Of a DNA stretch of 30,172 nt, positions 1 to 5,830 are shown piece by piece (position 1 is the stretch's first letter; each line of letters opens with the position of its first letter). Both the position numbers and the translations under genes were made by a program. The notes under the pieces are model-generated. The model had not been told where the DNA came from. It did not search any database and saw nothing but the letters and a program-made list of their open reading frames with translations. Location of the stretch: the IMG/VR virus record IMGVR_UViG_3300037042_003631, positions 1 to 30,172 of that record; one strand, written 5' to 3'. This stretch comes from a virus.

Positions 1-88
1 TTCGCGTATCTCTAACCGTCCGCGGCTTGTTTTTATACGGTAAAATGGTTCCGAATGAGGGAGACGGAACGCTTCAAATTCAATATGA
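1..88. other. Leading non-coding segment with one hairpin
   Basis: No gene is visible. A perfect 6-bp inverted repeat, GTTCCG at 48-53 and CGGAAC at 65-70, encloses an 11-nt loop. It could be the tail of an RNA that starts upstream of the window. Confidence 0.4.
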
Positions 89-163
89 GCGACTTTAGCA
101 TAGAGGTAGTGCCGAGAACTCATAATTCTTACGGGACTGGTTCGAATCCAGTAGGTCGCACCA
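89..163 (+). tRNA. tRNA-Met (CAT)
   Basis: A full cloverleaf with an encoded CCA at 161-163. The acceptor GCGACTT pairs with AGGTCGC. The anticodon stem GAGAA/TTCTT closes the loop CTCATAA, with anticodon CAT at 121-123. The T-arm carries the canonical loop TTCGAAT. A CAT anticodon could also be Ile2 (after lysidine modification) or initiator Met; the sequence alone does not separate these. Confidence 0.9.
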
Positions 164-165
164 GA

Positions 166-173
166 GATAAATA
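166..173 (+). promoter_or_regulatory. NATAAATA box (late-promoter-like)
   Basis: GATAAATA lies just after tRNA-Met. It resembles the T4 late promoter TATAAATA and recurs before several genes here. Its activity at this site is uncertain because a sigma70 promoter follows directly. Confidence 0.35.
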
Positions 174-176
174 AAG

Positions 177-205
177 TTAACTCGCCATTGCACCAGGCGT
201 ATAAT
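177..205 (+). promoter_or_regulatory. sigma70 promoter before tRNA-Gly
   Basis: TTAACT (177-182), a 17-nt spacer and TATAAT (200-205). The predicted start is about 212, so transcription would cover tRNA-Gly and probably the RNA array beyond it. Confidence 0.6.
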
Positions 206-230
206 GAGATAAGTTTTGTGCAGCAATTTC

Positions 231-304
231 GCGGGGCTTGTATAGTGGTAATACCTTAGCCTTCCAAGCTAAAGCGAGGAGTTCGATTCTCCTGCCCCGC
301 TCCA
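231..304 (+). tRNA. tRNA-Gly (TCC)
   Basis: The acceptor GCGGGG pairs with CCCCGC, and CCA is encoded at 302-304. The anticodon stem TTAGC/GCTAA closes the loop CTTCCAA, with anticodon TCC at 263-265. The T-loop is TTCGATT. It ends only 5 nt before U-element 1. Confidence 0.93.
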
Positions 305-309
305 GAGTT

Positions 310-428
310 AGGATCAGTTCAGCAAGTATATTTAGAAACCGGCAAAGTGTAGGTTCGACTCCTACCCCGAGTAGCAATATTCGGGTGGCGCAATTGGCAG
401 ACGCACTGGCATTAAAGTGATCCTGTTA
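310..428 (+). ncRNA. U-element 1: permuted tRNA-like RNA
   Basis: The terminal helix is AGGATCA (310-316) with TGATCCT (418-424). A GTT linker and CAGCA (320-324) follow the 5' strand, and GTTA (425-428) follows the 3' strand. Inside, tRNA parts occur in permuted order: anticodon-stem 3' strand CCGG (339-342), T-arm GTAGG/TTCGACT/CCTAC (349-365), acceptor 3' strand CCCGAGT (366-372), a 6-nt loop, acceptor 5' strand ATTCGGG (379-385), D-arm GCG...CGC with GG in its loop (388-404), and anticodon-stem 5' strand CTGG (406-409). The acceptor pairs in all 7 positions (one G-U) and is a closed hairpin, so no free CCA end forms. The anticodon loop is opened and carries the terminal helix. It could be a tRNA mimic like YrlA Y RNA or, less likely, a permuted tRNA gene. 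Confidence 0.65.
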
Positions 429-536
429 TTTCAATCAAAAGAGGCATATATGAAAACTAGCAAACGCTAGTGTCAATCCAGATCCTGTAATCTGTATTGG
501 CACATAAAAGACAATTAACAGATTATGGGATTGAAA
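429..536 (+). ncRNA. Hairpin-closed RNA R0
   Basis: The outer helix is TTTCAATC (429-436) with GATTGAAA (529-536), enclosing two strong hairpins. One is ACTAGC-AAAC-GCTAGT near 455-470. The other is GTGTCAAT paired with ATTGGCAC, with AGAT/ATCT nested inside, near 470-512. Together they make a three-way junction. It starts immediately after U-element 1. I see no ORF. Function unknown; it is the first of four consecutive units of similar size. Confidence 0.5.
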
Positions 537-545
537 CTTTAAAGT

Positions 546-592
546 GAAGTACCGGTCTTTTAAACCGGCTAATTCGGAGCGTTACCGAACAG
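546..592 (+). ncRNA. Two short hairpins between R0 and R1
   Basis: CCGGT-CTTTTAA-ACCGG resembles an anticodon arm (a tRNA-Lys TTT-like loop), and TTCGG-AGCGTTA-CCGAA follows. The second loop is not a T-loop and no acceptor or D-arm is present, so this is not called a tRNA. It may be a tRNA remnant or linker structure. Confidence 0.35.
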
Positions 593-596
593 TCCT

Positions 597-713
597 ACCA
601 TATTAAAGTAGATTAACAGCAAACAGGATACCTAGCAACTGGACGCAGGGGCTATCCCAAAGACGTGAGGCATCACCGCTGTAAAGCTAGGAAACAGTCT
701 ACTTTAATATGGT
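597..713 (+). ncRNA. Hairpin-closed RNA R1
   Basis: A perfect 16-bp terminal helix: ACCATATTAAAGTAGA (597-612) with TCTACTTTAATATGGT (698-713). A second helix, CCTAGC/GCTAGG, encloses two hairpins (GGG-CTAT-CCC and GTGA-GGCA-TCAC). CAGCA follows the 5' strand after a short linker, as in the U-elements, so R1 may be a U relative with an extended helix. No coding potential is seen. Confidence 0.6.
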
Positions 714-718
714 AACAT

Positions 719-839
719 CATAGTTAAGTATTTTGACGGACAGATCCTGCAATTAGAGCAGGCGATCTTTTCGGTGGCCCTGGCAGGCTGCGAAAACTCT
801 ATATGCCAGTATAGAGGAATATTAAAATGCTTAACTATG
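719..839 (+). ncRNA. Hairpin-closed RNA R2 (four-way junction)
   Basis: A 16-bp terminal helix with one G-U pair: CATAGTTAAGTATTTT (719-734) with AAAATGCTTAACTATG (824-839). It encloses three hairpins in series: CCTGC/GCAGG, TTTTCG/CGAAAA and CTCTATA/TATAGAG. The layout is cloverleaf-like but has no T-loop, D-loop or CCA. Confidence 0.6.
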
Positions 840-843
840 GTAG

Positions 844-953
844 CCATATTAAAGCACATTACTCACAGGAATGCCGAATCGTTCTGTAACTCCTAGTCGT
901 AATTTAGTGTGAGAACTAATGGAGTGTGATTCTCATAGTGTGTTTTAATATGG
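844..953 (+). ncRNA. Hairpin-closed RNA R3
   Basis: A 15-bp terminal helix with one G-U pair: CCATATTAAAGCACA (844-858) with TGTGTTTTAATATGG (939-953), followed by TTTTT, which could terminate transcription. The outer helix shares CCATATTAAAG with R1. CTCACA/TGTGAG pairs inside. The 11-mer GCCGAATCGTT is shared with the loop of a hairpin in U-element 6 (near 12040). Confidence 0.55.
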
Positions 954-1010
954 TTTTTCAACATCCGACCTAACGCTGGCAACAGAGGAAGTTCGGTTTT
1001 ATTGAAAAAT

Positions 1011-1018
1011 GATAAATA
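1011..1018 (+). promoter_or_regulatory. NATAAATA box before a GIY-YIG gene
   Basis: GATAAATA sits inside ATGATAAATAAG, a string that recurs upstream of four GIY-YIG genes here. It lies 5 nt before the ATG at 1024. Confidence 0.5.
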
Positions 1019-1023
1019 AGTGT

Positions 1024-1566
1024 ATGTTCAAACCTACTTACTTATACATCAAAACTCACAATGTCACTGGCTTAAAATACTTCGGTAAGACGACCGGGCG
1101 CAGGTTGAAACAATACAAGGGGTCAGGTACCCGTTGGCTAAATCACATTAATTATCACGGGTATGATGTAACAACTGAGATTGTTGGTTACTTTACTGAC
1201 AAAGAGGAGTGTCGCAGAACCGCAATAGAGTTCAGCGTAGCACACAATATAGTAGAATCAGCCGAGTGGGCAAATTTAATCCCGGAAGATGGTATCAGCG
1301 GTGGTTCAGGCGTTCCTAGAGATAAAAATTCTCAGTTTGGAACAATGTGGATCACTGATGGAGTAACTAATCGCAAGATACCAAAGACTGATGATATACC
1401 AAACGATTGGCATAAGGGACGAGCAATGCCGAAAGGTTGGGGTGATAATGTTCGCAACAAACTTAAAGGCAGAACTCATATAGAAATGTTAGGAGAAGAG
1501 GCAGCAAAACTTCGTACCGAGCAAAAGAAGCAATATTGGCAAAAGTACAGAGAACAGAGAAAATAG
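1024..1566 (+). CDS. GIY-YIG-type homing endonuclease
   Basis: About 180 residues. The N-terminal module has a YLYIK strand and a KYFGKTT strand that correspond to the GIY and YIG motifs, then YKGSG and the EWANLIPEDGISGG segment. The last two segments have counterparts in the GIY-YIG gene at 14475-15143, so the two are related. The C-terminal part is basic and likely binds DNA. Family knowledge: such free-standing phage endonucleases nick or cut DNA and promote their own spread. An ATG at 1009 is in frame, but it overlaps the GATAAATA box, so I chose ATG 1024; no Shine-Dalgarno site is visible. The gene directly follows the R0-R3 RNA array. Confidence 0.75.
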   Translation: MFKPTYLYIKTHNVTGLKYFGKTTGRRLKQYKGSGTRWLNHINYHGYDVTTEIVGYFTDKEECRRTAIEFSVAHNIVESAEWANLIPEDGISGGSGVPRDKNSQFGTMWITDGVTNRKIPKTDDIPNDWHKGRAMPKGWGDNVRNKLKGRTHIEMLGEEAAKLRTEQKKQYWQKYREQRK

Positions 1567-1607
1567 GATAGAACAGAATCCCGGCTACCGGGTGTTGAAA
1601 TCTTTTT

Positions 1608-1697
1608 GAGGCGGCCCGGCGGCGATCAGGTTCGATTCCTGTTTGAGGTGGGTCCAGACGACGGTCACGGAAAGTTCAACTCTTTCACGCTTCACCA
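1608..1697 (+). other. tRNA-like segment, possibly degenerate class II
   Basis: The 3' end looks like a tRNA: arm GAAAG-TTCAACT-CTTTC, then ACGCTTC-A-CCA. GAGGCGG at 1608-1614 could pair with ACGCTTC at 6 of 7 positions. A second arm, CAGG-TTCGATT-CCTG, would put CGA at the anticodon position (Ser), but the loop also looks like a T-loop and no proper D-arm is seen. It could be a decayed tRNA-Ser, a permuted element or two overlapping fragments. The rest of 1567-1730 contains only a CCCGG/CCGGG hairpin. Confidence 0.3.
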
Positions 1698-1713
1698 TGT
1701 TACCCAAAAGTAG

Positions 1714-1742
1714 TTGACAGGTAACTGAAAGTGTTGTATGAT
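1714..1742 (+). promoter_or_regulatory. sigma70 promoter
   Basis: TTGACA (1714-1719), a 17-nt spacer and TATGAT (1737-1742). The predicted start near 1749 favours ATG 1755 for the next gene. Confidence 0.65.
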
Positions 1743-1754
1743 ATGATCTGTAAA

Positions 1755-2114
1755 ATGATTTACTTTGCACGATCAGTTAATAAACACATAAAAATCGGTT
1801 ACTCCAATAACCCTGAATTTAGAATTGACCAATTGCAAACCGGATGCCCGACAAAATTACATTTACAGGCTACAATGCCTGGATGTAGTAAAACTGAAAG
1901 TGGTCTCCATGAATTGTTCTCTCACTTGAGAGTACGTGGTGAATGGTTTAGGTATGATGAAGAATTGAAATGGTTTATAAGAGCAGTAAAGGAAAATCCT
2001 GATACTCTGAATATTAAGACCTTGTATATGGAATCGCAAAAGAAGCGTATCCTTGCTAAGGCAAAGAGGTTAGGACCGAATCATAAATTAAGTAGAGAAT
2101 TAAGCGGGGTTTAG
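1755..2114 (+). CDS. GIY-YIG-like (T5orf172/MUG113 type) protein
   Basis: About 119 residues from ATG 1755. The opening IYFARSVNKHIKIGYSNNP matches the compact GIY-YIG variant (YFAR for GIY, KIGYS for YIG). RIDQLQTGCPTKLHL and the RVRGEWF near residues 60-70 are typical of the T5orf172/MUG113 family. A GTG at 1731 is in frame, but it lies upstream of the -10 box of the promoter at 1714-1742, so it would not be transcribed from there. No ribosome-binding site precedes ATG 1755 and the leader would be only a few nt. The gene is directly followed by the large structured RNA region. Confidence 0.7.
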   Translation: MIYFARSVNKHIKIGYSNNPEFRIDQLQTGCPTKLHLQATMPGCSKTESGLHELFSHLRVRGEWFRYDEELKWFIRAVKENPDTLNIKTLYMESQKKRILAKAKRLGPNHKLSRELSGV

Positions 2115-3000
2115 CCCGCTGTGCAGGCATCTTCGGGTGTCTGTGCGCTGATAAGCACAGTGATGTGCCCAAAGGAGGTATGCCTACATAACTCCGCCGC
2201 TTTAGGGCTTGCTCTAAGGACGGTCAATCTAGAAAAGCATGCCAACTCCCGTGAGGGAGCGATCACTGATAAGACCGGTGGTTGTAAAAGCGAATCTGAT
2301 AGATGTGGAAAGAATGTTTGCTTAAACGCCAGAGATAATATCAAAGGGAACGTTAGCAGACAGAGAGAAACAGGTGGTGCTGTCCTCACATCGATACCAA
2401 TCAGTTAACTTGTATTGGAAAGTGTAGTGTCACGATCTGAAGGGTTGCACCTAAAGGTTATGATGCAGTTTTAGTGGTTGGTGGGTTATGTCGCAAGACT
2501 GATAGCACACTGGTCGCAAAAGACGACTGAGTAGTTCGCAAGACCAAAGGTACGCGGCGTGTTGAATTGGGTAGTCCAAAAGATTATTCAACAACAGAGA
2601 CAGCACATCGCAGTAGGTTATGTTATTGATAATGGTTATCAAACTCCATTCTAAGGAGTCTGCAGGTGGTTCAATTCCCCCTAACGATTAAAAGCAAAGT
2701 CTGTCTCGGTTGTATGTGAAAAGCATCTAATACTTGAGCCGCAAGGTAATCAAGTCTGATCTAACTCGCAAGGTGAAATCAGTTTATGCAGGAAAGTTCG
2801 TAAGTGTTTAGCGACATTGAATGGCTCGCAAGGTCAGCGGAAAAGAAAGCGTAGAATAGCATACGGCGTCAAGTCTAGTGCCTGACTTAAAACGGCGATG
2901 TTGGTAACAGACAGAGATACTTGTTTACAAGGCTCTGTGGAAGTCAGAAGAAAGTGGTCTCGCAAGGATCACAATAATGTCTGAGGTGTTACTCGGTAAG
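2115..3000 (+). ncRNA. Large structured RNA region (~0.9 kb)
   Basis: No convincing ORF, but dense hairpins. CAGGCATC-TTCG-GGTGTCTG lies near 2123, overlapping CTGTGC/GCACAG. CTTTAG/CTAAGG and CTCCC-GTGA-GGGAG follow, and GTTGAAT/ATTCAAC lies near 2560-2590. From 2491 to 2967 the motif (T)CGCAAG recurs at 2491, 2514 (variant), 2536, 2739, 2766, 2826 and 2960, mostly as a GCAA-capped hairpin with a bulged T; the clearest is GTGGTC-T-C-GCAA-G-GATCAC at 2954-2972. Size, ornate structure and a tRNA-flanked phage location recall GOLLD or ROOL giant RNAs, but I cannot confirm a match. It may be several RNAs rather than one. Confidence 0.5.
2617..2688 (+). tRNA. tRNA-Arg (TCT)-like, poor acceptor
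   Basis: It contains a D-arm TTGA-TAATGGTTA-TCAA (2626-2642), an anticodon arm ACTCC-ATTCTAA-GGAGT with TCT at 2650-2652, a 5-nt variable region and a T-arm with loop TTCAATT (2670-2676). The acceptor strands GTTATGT and TAACGAT pair at only 4 of 7 positions and no CCA follows. It is either a decayed tRNA-Arg or a tRNA-like domain inside the large structured RNA. Confidence 0.35.
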
Positions 3001-3087
3001 CATGTATTCTCAGTGCTCCATTATACTAAAACATATTCAACTGATATGGGGTGAGATTCCCGCAGAGAGTGTGTTTCAGTATAACCC

Positions 3088-3171
3088 GCGAGTGTGGTGG
3101 AACGGTATACACAGCAGACTTAAAATCTGCCGCCGCAAGGCTTGCGGGTTCGAATCCCGCCTCTCGCACCA
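3088..3171 (+). tRNA. tRNA-Leu (TAA)
   Basis: Class II tRNA with a long variable arm. The anticodon stem GCAGA/TCTGC closes the loop CTTAAAA, with TAA at 3121-3123. The T-loop is TTCGAAT and CCA is encoded at 3169-3171. The acceptor has one T-T mismatch. A small gene follows 21 nt later, probably on the same transcript. Confidence 0.93.
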
Positions 3172-3192
3172 AAGATCATTCAAAGGAACCAA

Positions 3193-3387
3193 ATGACACC
3201 GACAAAAACTTTCAAACTGACAAAGCGCACCAAGACCCTCTTGGGCATCATGTCTTTCCCGAACGCTCATGTTCGCGGGGAATTCAAGCGCATGATGATT
3301 CAGGCGCAACTTCAAAGCGAGGTGCGCGTCAAGGCAGAGGTTCGTAAGACATACACTGGCGGACAGCCTGTCGTTGAAACGGCATAA
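3193..3387 (+). CDS. Small basic hypothetical protein
   Basis: 64 residues, rich in Lys, Arg and Thr, with no membrane segment or known motif. ATG 3193 is preceded by an AAAGGA-like site. The in-frame codons upstream lie inside tRNA-Leu, which excludes the longer ORF. Its stop codon is part of the CATAAATA box that precedes the next gene. Confidence 0.65.
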   Translation: MTPTKTFKLTKRTKTLLGIMSFPNAHVRGEFKRMMIQAQLQSEVRVKAEVRKTYTGGQPVVETA

Positions 3388-3390
3388 ATA
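3383..3390 (+). promoter_or_regulatory. Late-promoter-like CATAAATA
   Basis: It overlaps the stop codon of the preceding gene, 19 nt before ATG 3410, with AAAGGAG between them. The spacing allows an ordinary leader with a ribosome-binding site. Confidence 0.55.
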
Positions 3391-3409
3391 CTTCTTTAAA
3401 GGAGTCTAT

Positions 3410-3574
3410 ATGGCTATCAAAATTGAAACAGAAGTGGACAACGGCGGCGGCGCAGCCAGTGGAACTGGTGGGGCTCCAGCAGTGAATACCCCACCGCAGA
3501 GTAATACAACAAAAATTATTACCGCTGTGGTTCTGGCTATCGTTGCGTTCGGCATCTTTATGCTGACAAAGTAA
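3410..3574 (+). CDS. Small C-terminally anchored membrane protein
   Basis: 54 residues. The N-terminal half is Gly/Ala/Pro-rich and acidic (VDNGGGAASGTGG). Residues about 35-53 form one transmembrane helix (IITAVVLAIVAFGIFML) followed by Lys. A strong AAAGGAG site sets the start at 3410 rather than the longer ORF from 3374. Inferred topology: a tail-anchored inner-membrane protein. Function unknown. Confidence 0.75.
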   Translation: MAIKIETEVDNGGGAASGTGGAPAVNTPPQSNTTKIITAVVLAIVAFGIFMLTK

Positions 3575-3579
3575 GATTT

Positions 3580-3694
3580 AGGATTCTGACAGCATCATAA
3601 AATCCCAAACCGCGAGCGCAGTTCGATTCTGCGTCTGGCACCCAGTGCCCGATTGGTGTAATGGCAGCACAGTGGTCAAAAATGAATCCTGCTA
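3580..3694 (+). ncRNA. U-element 2: permuted tRNA-like RNA
   Basis: Terminal helix AGGATTC (3580-3586) with GAATCCT (3684-3690), a TGA linker, CAGCA (3590-3594), and GCTA after the 3' strand. Inside in permuted order: anticodon-stem 3' strand ACCGC (3609-3613), T-arm CGCAG/TTCGATT/CTGCG (3617-3633), and an acceptor-like hairpin TCTGGCAC-CCA-GTGCCCGA (3634-3652) with one mismatch and CCA as its loop. Then a D-arm with GG in the loop (3655-3670) and anticodon-stem 5' strand GTGGT (3672-3676). The anticodon arm GTGGTC.../...AAACCGC resembles tRNA-Trp arms but has no anticodon, since the loop is replaced by the U helix. A GIY-YIG gene begins 48 nt downstream. Confidence 0.65.
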
Positions 3695-3717
3695 AAAATG
3701 AAACGCATAATAGAAAT

Positions 3718-3725
3718 GATAAATA
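3718..3725 (+). promoter_or_regulatory. Late-promoter-like GATAAATA
   Basis: Within AATGATAAATAAC, 16 nt before ATG 3742. GAGAGGAAAAG between them can act as the ribosome-binding site. Confidence 0.6.
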
Positions 3726-3741
3726 ACTGAGAGGAAAAGTT

Positions 3742-4410
3742 ATGTCACGATATTATGTTTATGCGTATTTTCGAGCCAATGAATCGCTGGCTGCTGATGC
3801 CGGCACCCCATATTATATAGGTAAAGGCACCGGGAAGAGGGCCTTTAGAAAGCACAGCAGCACGCCGACACCCAAAGATAAAAAGAATATTGTTTTTCTG
3901 GAACAAAACTTATCCGAGGATGAAGCACATATGTTAGAAATCGAGCTAATTGCAAAATATGGCAGAAAAGATTTGGGAACTGGTATTTTGCACAATAGAA
4001 CGAGTGGGGGAGAAGGATTTTCTGGGTCTATTCCATGGAATAAAGGACTCAGCGGAGTACAAGTCGCTTGGAATAAAGGAAAGAGTGGTTATCTATCGGA
4101 CGTCCAGAGGAAAGATATCGGAGAAGCCATCAGGATGCGCGGTCAGCAAACACCTGAGGTAATAGCAAAACGGGCGGCAGCGATGATGGGCAAAAACAAA
4201 GACAAAATTCGTACTGAGGAGTCTAAGAAGGCTCACTCGGAAAAAATGAAGGGCCGCCCGTCGCCCCTTAAAGGTAAGGCATCCCCACTAAAAGGAAAAC
4301 CAGGTAGATCTTGGACCGAGCAACAAAAAGCCGACATGTCGGTGGTGCGAATCGGAAAGCCTTGGTCTGATGCGAGAAGAATGGCTTGTCGAAACAAAAA
4401 GGAGACATAA
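3742..4410 (+). CDS. GIY-YIG homing endonuclease with NUMOD3 repeats
   Basis: 222 residues. The N-terminus has YYVYAYF (GIY strand), then [18 protein letters not shown] (YIG strand and the conserved Arg/His region) and ELIAKYGRKD with the catalytic-type Glu. From residue about 93 come repeated short DNA-binding modules of the NUMOD3 kind: IPWNKGLSG, AWNKGKSG, MKGRPSPLKGK and SPLKGKPG. It has its own late-type promoter and ribosome-binding site. It sits between U-element 2 and the release-factor gene, whose ATG is 1 nt beyond the stop. Expected role: site-specific cutting that promotes spread of itself and flanking DNA. Confidence 0.88.
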   Translation: MSRYYVYAYFRANESLAADAGTPYYIGKGTGKRAFRKHSSTPTPKDKKNIVFLEQNLSEDEAHMLEIELIAKYGRKDLGTGILHNRTSGGEGFSGSIPWNKGLSGVQVAWNKGKSGYLSDVQRKDIGEAIRMRGQQTPEVIAKRAAAMMGKNKDKIRTEESKKAHSEKMKGRPSPLKGKASPLKGKPGRSWTEQQKADMSVVRIGKPWSDARRMACRNKKET

Positions 4411-4411
4411 G

Positions 4412-5080
4412 ATGCAAAAAAGAATTTTAGAAATTAGAGCCGCTGAAGGCGGCGAAGATGCCAAACTCTTTACCAGAGATTTGGCGCAAGCATACACAAA
4501 GCATTTCGGTCGAGTTGGCTGAAAGCACCGACTGTCAGATCAGTCTGATAATATCTCAATCGAGGTAGAAGGTCCCGATTTGACCAGTCTTGATAACGAG
4601 CCCGGCGGACACCGAATTCAACGTGTGCCCCCGACAGAGCGCAAAGGCCGGGTGCATACATCAACAGTAACCGTGGCAGTGATCGATTCCAAAACAGTCT
4701 CCCAGGTCGAGTTTAATAAACAAGACTTCAAGATCGAATGGTATTCAGGAACTGGCGCCGGTGGACAACACCGAAACAAACATCAGAATTCATGTCGAAT
4801 AACACATGTGTCTGGTATCGTGGTAACTGCACAATGTCGCTCCAGAGAAAATTCACTGAACGAAGCACGAACAACTATCCTGGAACGTCTGAACCAGTCG
4901 CATCTGGGACGAGTGTCCGGCGAAGAGGCAGCGAACAGAAAGAAACAAGTTGGCAGCGGAATGCGCGGAGACAAGATCCGAACATATCGCTTTCAGGATA
5001 ACACGGTCAAAGATCATTTGACCGGTAAGCAAGCGCCAGTCGATAAAGTGATGTCTGGTAATTTTCAACTACTATGGTAA
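4412..5080 (+). CDS. RF1-like peptide chain release factor with in-frame UGA
   Basis: 222 codons in one frame, interrupted by TGA at 4520-4522 (codon 37). Before it: LEIRAAEGGEDAKLF, matching domain 2 of class I release factors. After it: EPGGHRIQRVPPTERKGR, with PPT at the RF1 PxT stop-recognition site, then GTGAGGQHRNKHQNSCRITH with the catalytic GGQ, GSGMRGDKIRTY and a truncated end. The N-terminal domain 1 is absent. UGA falls exactly where RF1 has Trp (E. coli ARRW-RVEI; here RVG-stop-KHRL). Other genes here end in TGA, so the code is standard. Options are UGA readthrough as Trp, a nonsense mutation, or sequence error; ATG 4580 could also give a shorter product with GGQ. AAGGAG precedes ATG 4412. 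Being RF1-type it should read UAA/UAG. Confidence 0.8.
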
Positions 5081-5084
5081 GATC

Positions 5085-5435
5085 ATGAAATTTGAAATTG
5101 ATGAATCGTTTCTAACCTCAGTGAACATCTACAAAGAGTGGAGCATGTTCAAGCACATTGCCCCCGGGGACCTGACGCCTGATCAGGTTTTCAAAATGAT
5201 CAAAGGTGAAGATCGTTGTTCCTCTCTGTCGTCTGACGATCACCCGGAGTTCAAGAAACTGCGTGAGCAACTAGGCGCGGACGGTTACATAGAAATACAA
5301 CGACGATGGTGGAACGGTGATAGTGTCACCAAGACGTTTACGTTAAACGGCCAAAAATTCAAAAAGGGTGACCAATTCCCGAGTGGATGTGCTATGTCCG
5401 GGCATTTGAAGTTCACAAAGAAATTTAGAGGATAG
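5085..5435 (+). CDS. Hypothetical protein
   Basis: 116 residues, soluble, mixed charge; not recognised. The C-terminal half has a possible small beta domain (SVTKTFTLNGQKFKKGDQFP). It starts 4 nt after the release-factor stop, so the two are probably cotranscribed. Its last 9 nt, stop included, lie inside tRNA-Ser(GGA), so processing of that tRNA would cut the mRNA at its very end. Confidence 0.7.
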   Translation: MKFEIDESFLTSVNIYKEWSMFKHIAPGDLTPDQVFKMIKGEDRCSSLSSDDHPEFKKLREQLGADGYIEIQRRWWNGDSVTKTFTLNGQKFKKGDQFPSGCAMSGHLKFTKKFRG

Positions 5436-5513
5436 AAGTGATGGTCACTAAGCATCTTGGAAAGATGTTCCCTTGCTAACGCGGGGACGGTTCGATTCCG
5501 TTATTCTCTGCCA
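5427..5513 (+). tRNA. tRNA-Ser (GGA)
   Basis: Class II. Acceptor AGAGGAT with ATTCTCT. Anticodon stem GCATC/GATGT closing TTGGAAA, with GGA at 5459-5461. A long variable arm, T-loop TTCGATT and encoded CCA at 5511-5513. The first 9 nt overlap the upstream coding sequence. Confidence 0.92.
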
Positions 5514-5518
5514 ATATA

Positions 5519-5604
5519 GGAAGGTTATGTGCGCTGGGCGCACCACTGTTTCGAAAGCAGATGGGTCTTTACAGGCTGGGGTTCGATTCCTCAGCCTTCC
5601 GCCA
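5519..5604 (+). tRNA. tRNA-Ser (CGA)
   Basis: Class II. Acceptor GGAAGG/CCTTCC, anticodon loop TTCGAAA with CGA at 5552-5554, a long variable arm, T-loop TTCGATT and encoded CCA at 5602-5604. It lies 5 nt after tRNA-Ser(GGA), so the two form a processed pair. Confidence 0.92.
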
Positions 5605-5656
5605 CATCTGCCCTGGAGTGAATTAATAAATAGACCGGTTGCGGACTAAATACAAT

Positions 5657-5812
5657 ATGAGCTTTTTAAATATTCTTAAAGAACGGATATCAACTGTCGC
5701 CGCGGCCGTCGAAAAACCAAACACGATTCTCGTAACAGCATTAATATTCCAAAGTTTGACCAGACTTGTTGTTGACAATCGTGGAGAATTTGGTTTTTAT
5801 CCATTCACCTAA
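5657..5812 (+). CDS. Small hypothetical protein
   Basis: 51 residues (MSFLNILKERISTVAAAVEK..., ending in GFYPFT). It has a moderately hydrophobic middle (TILVTALIFQS) but no clear transmembrane helix. It is preceded by TAATAAATAG and CTAAATACAATATG, so the late-type box lies 5-6 nt before ATG. First gene of the plus-strand cassette that runs to 10171. Confidence 0.55.
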   Translation: MSFLNILKERISTVAAAVEKPNTILVTALIFQSLTRLVVDNRGEFGFYPFT

Positions 5813-5830
5813 GAGCAGAGTAAATATAGT

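Noticed and set aside
310-428. tRNA-Leu(UAA) interrupted by a group I intron
   Set aside because: The 5' half (ending CATTAAAG) looked like a Leu 5' exon, but its acceptor partner lies upstream in permuted order. The following sequence folds into small hairpins, and I could not find group I core elements (P/Q/R/S, P7).
549-592. tRNA-Lys (TTT)
   Set aside because: The anticodon-like arm CCGGT-CTTTTAA-ACCGG is good, but the next hairpin has no T-loop and no D-arm or acceptor pair exists.
2121-2642. ORFs on both strands in the 2.1-2.7 kb region
   Set aside because: No ribosome-binding sites, unusual composition and dense RNA hairpins; better explained as structured RNA.
2491-2967. CRISPR array
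   Set aside because: The repeated TCGCAAG motif is short, unevenly spaced and embedded in differing hairpin stems; there are no repeat-spacer units.
3580-3694. Ordinary permuted tRNA-Trp or tRNA-Gln gene
   Set aside because: The anticodon-arm flanks resemble tRNA-Trp, but no anticodon can be assembled and the acceptor is a closed hairpin with CCA as its loop.
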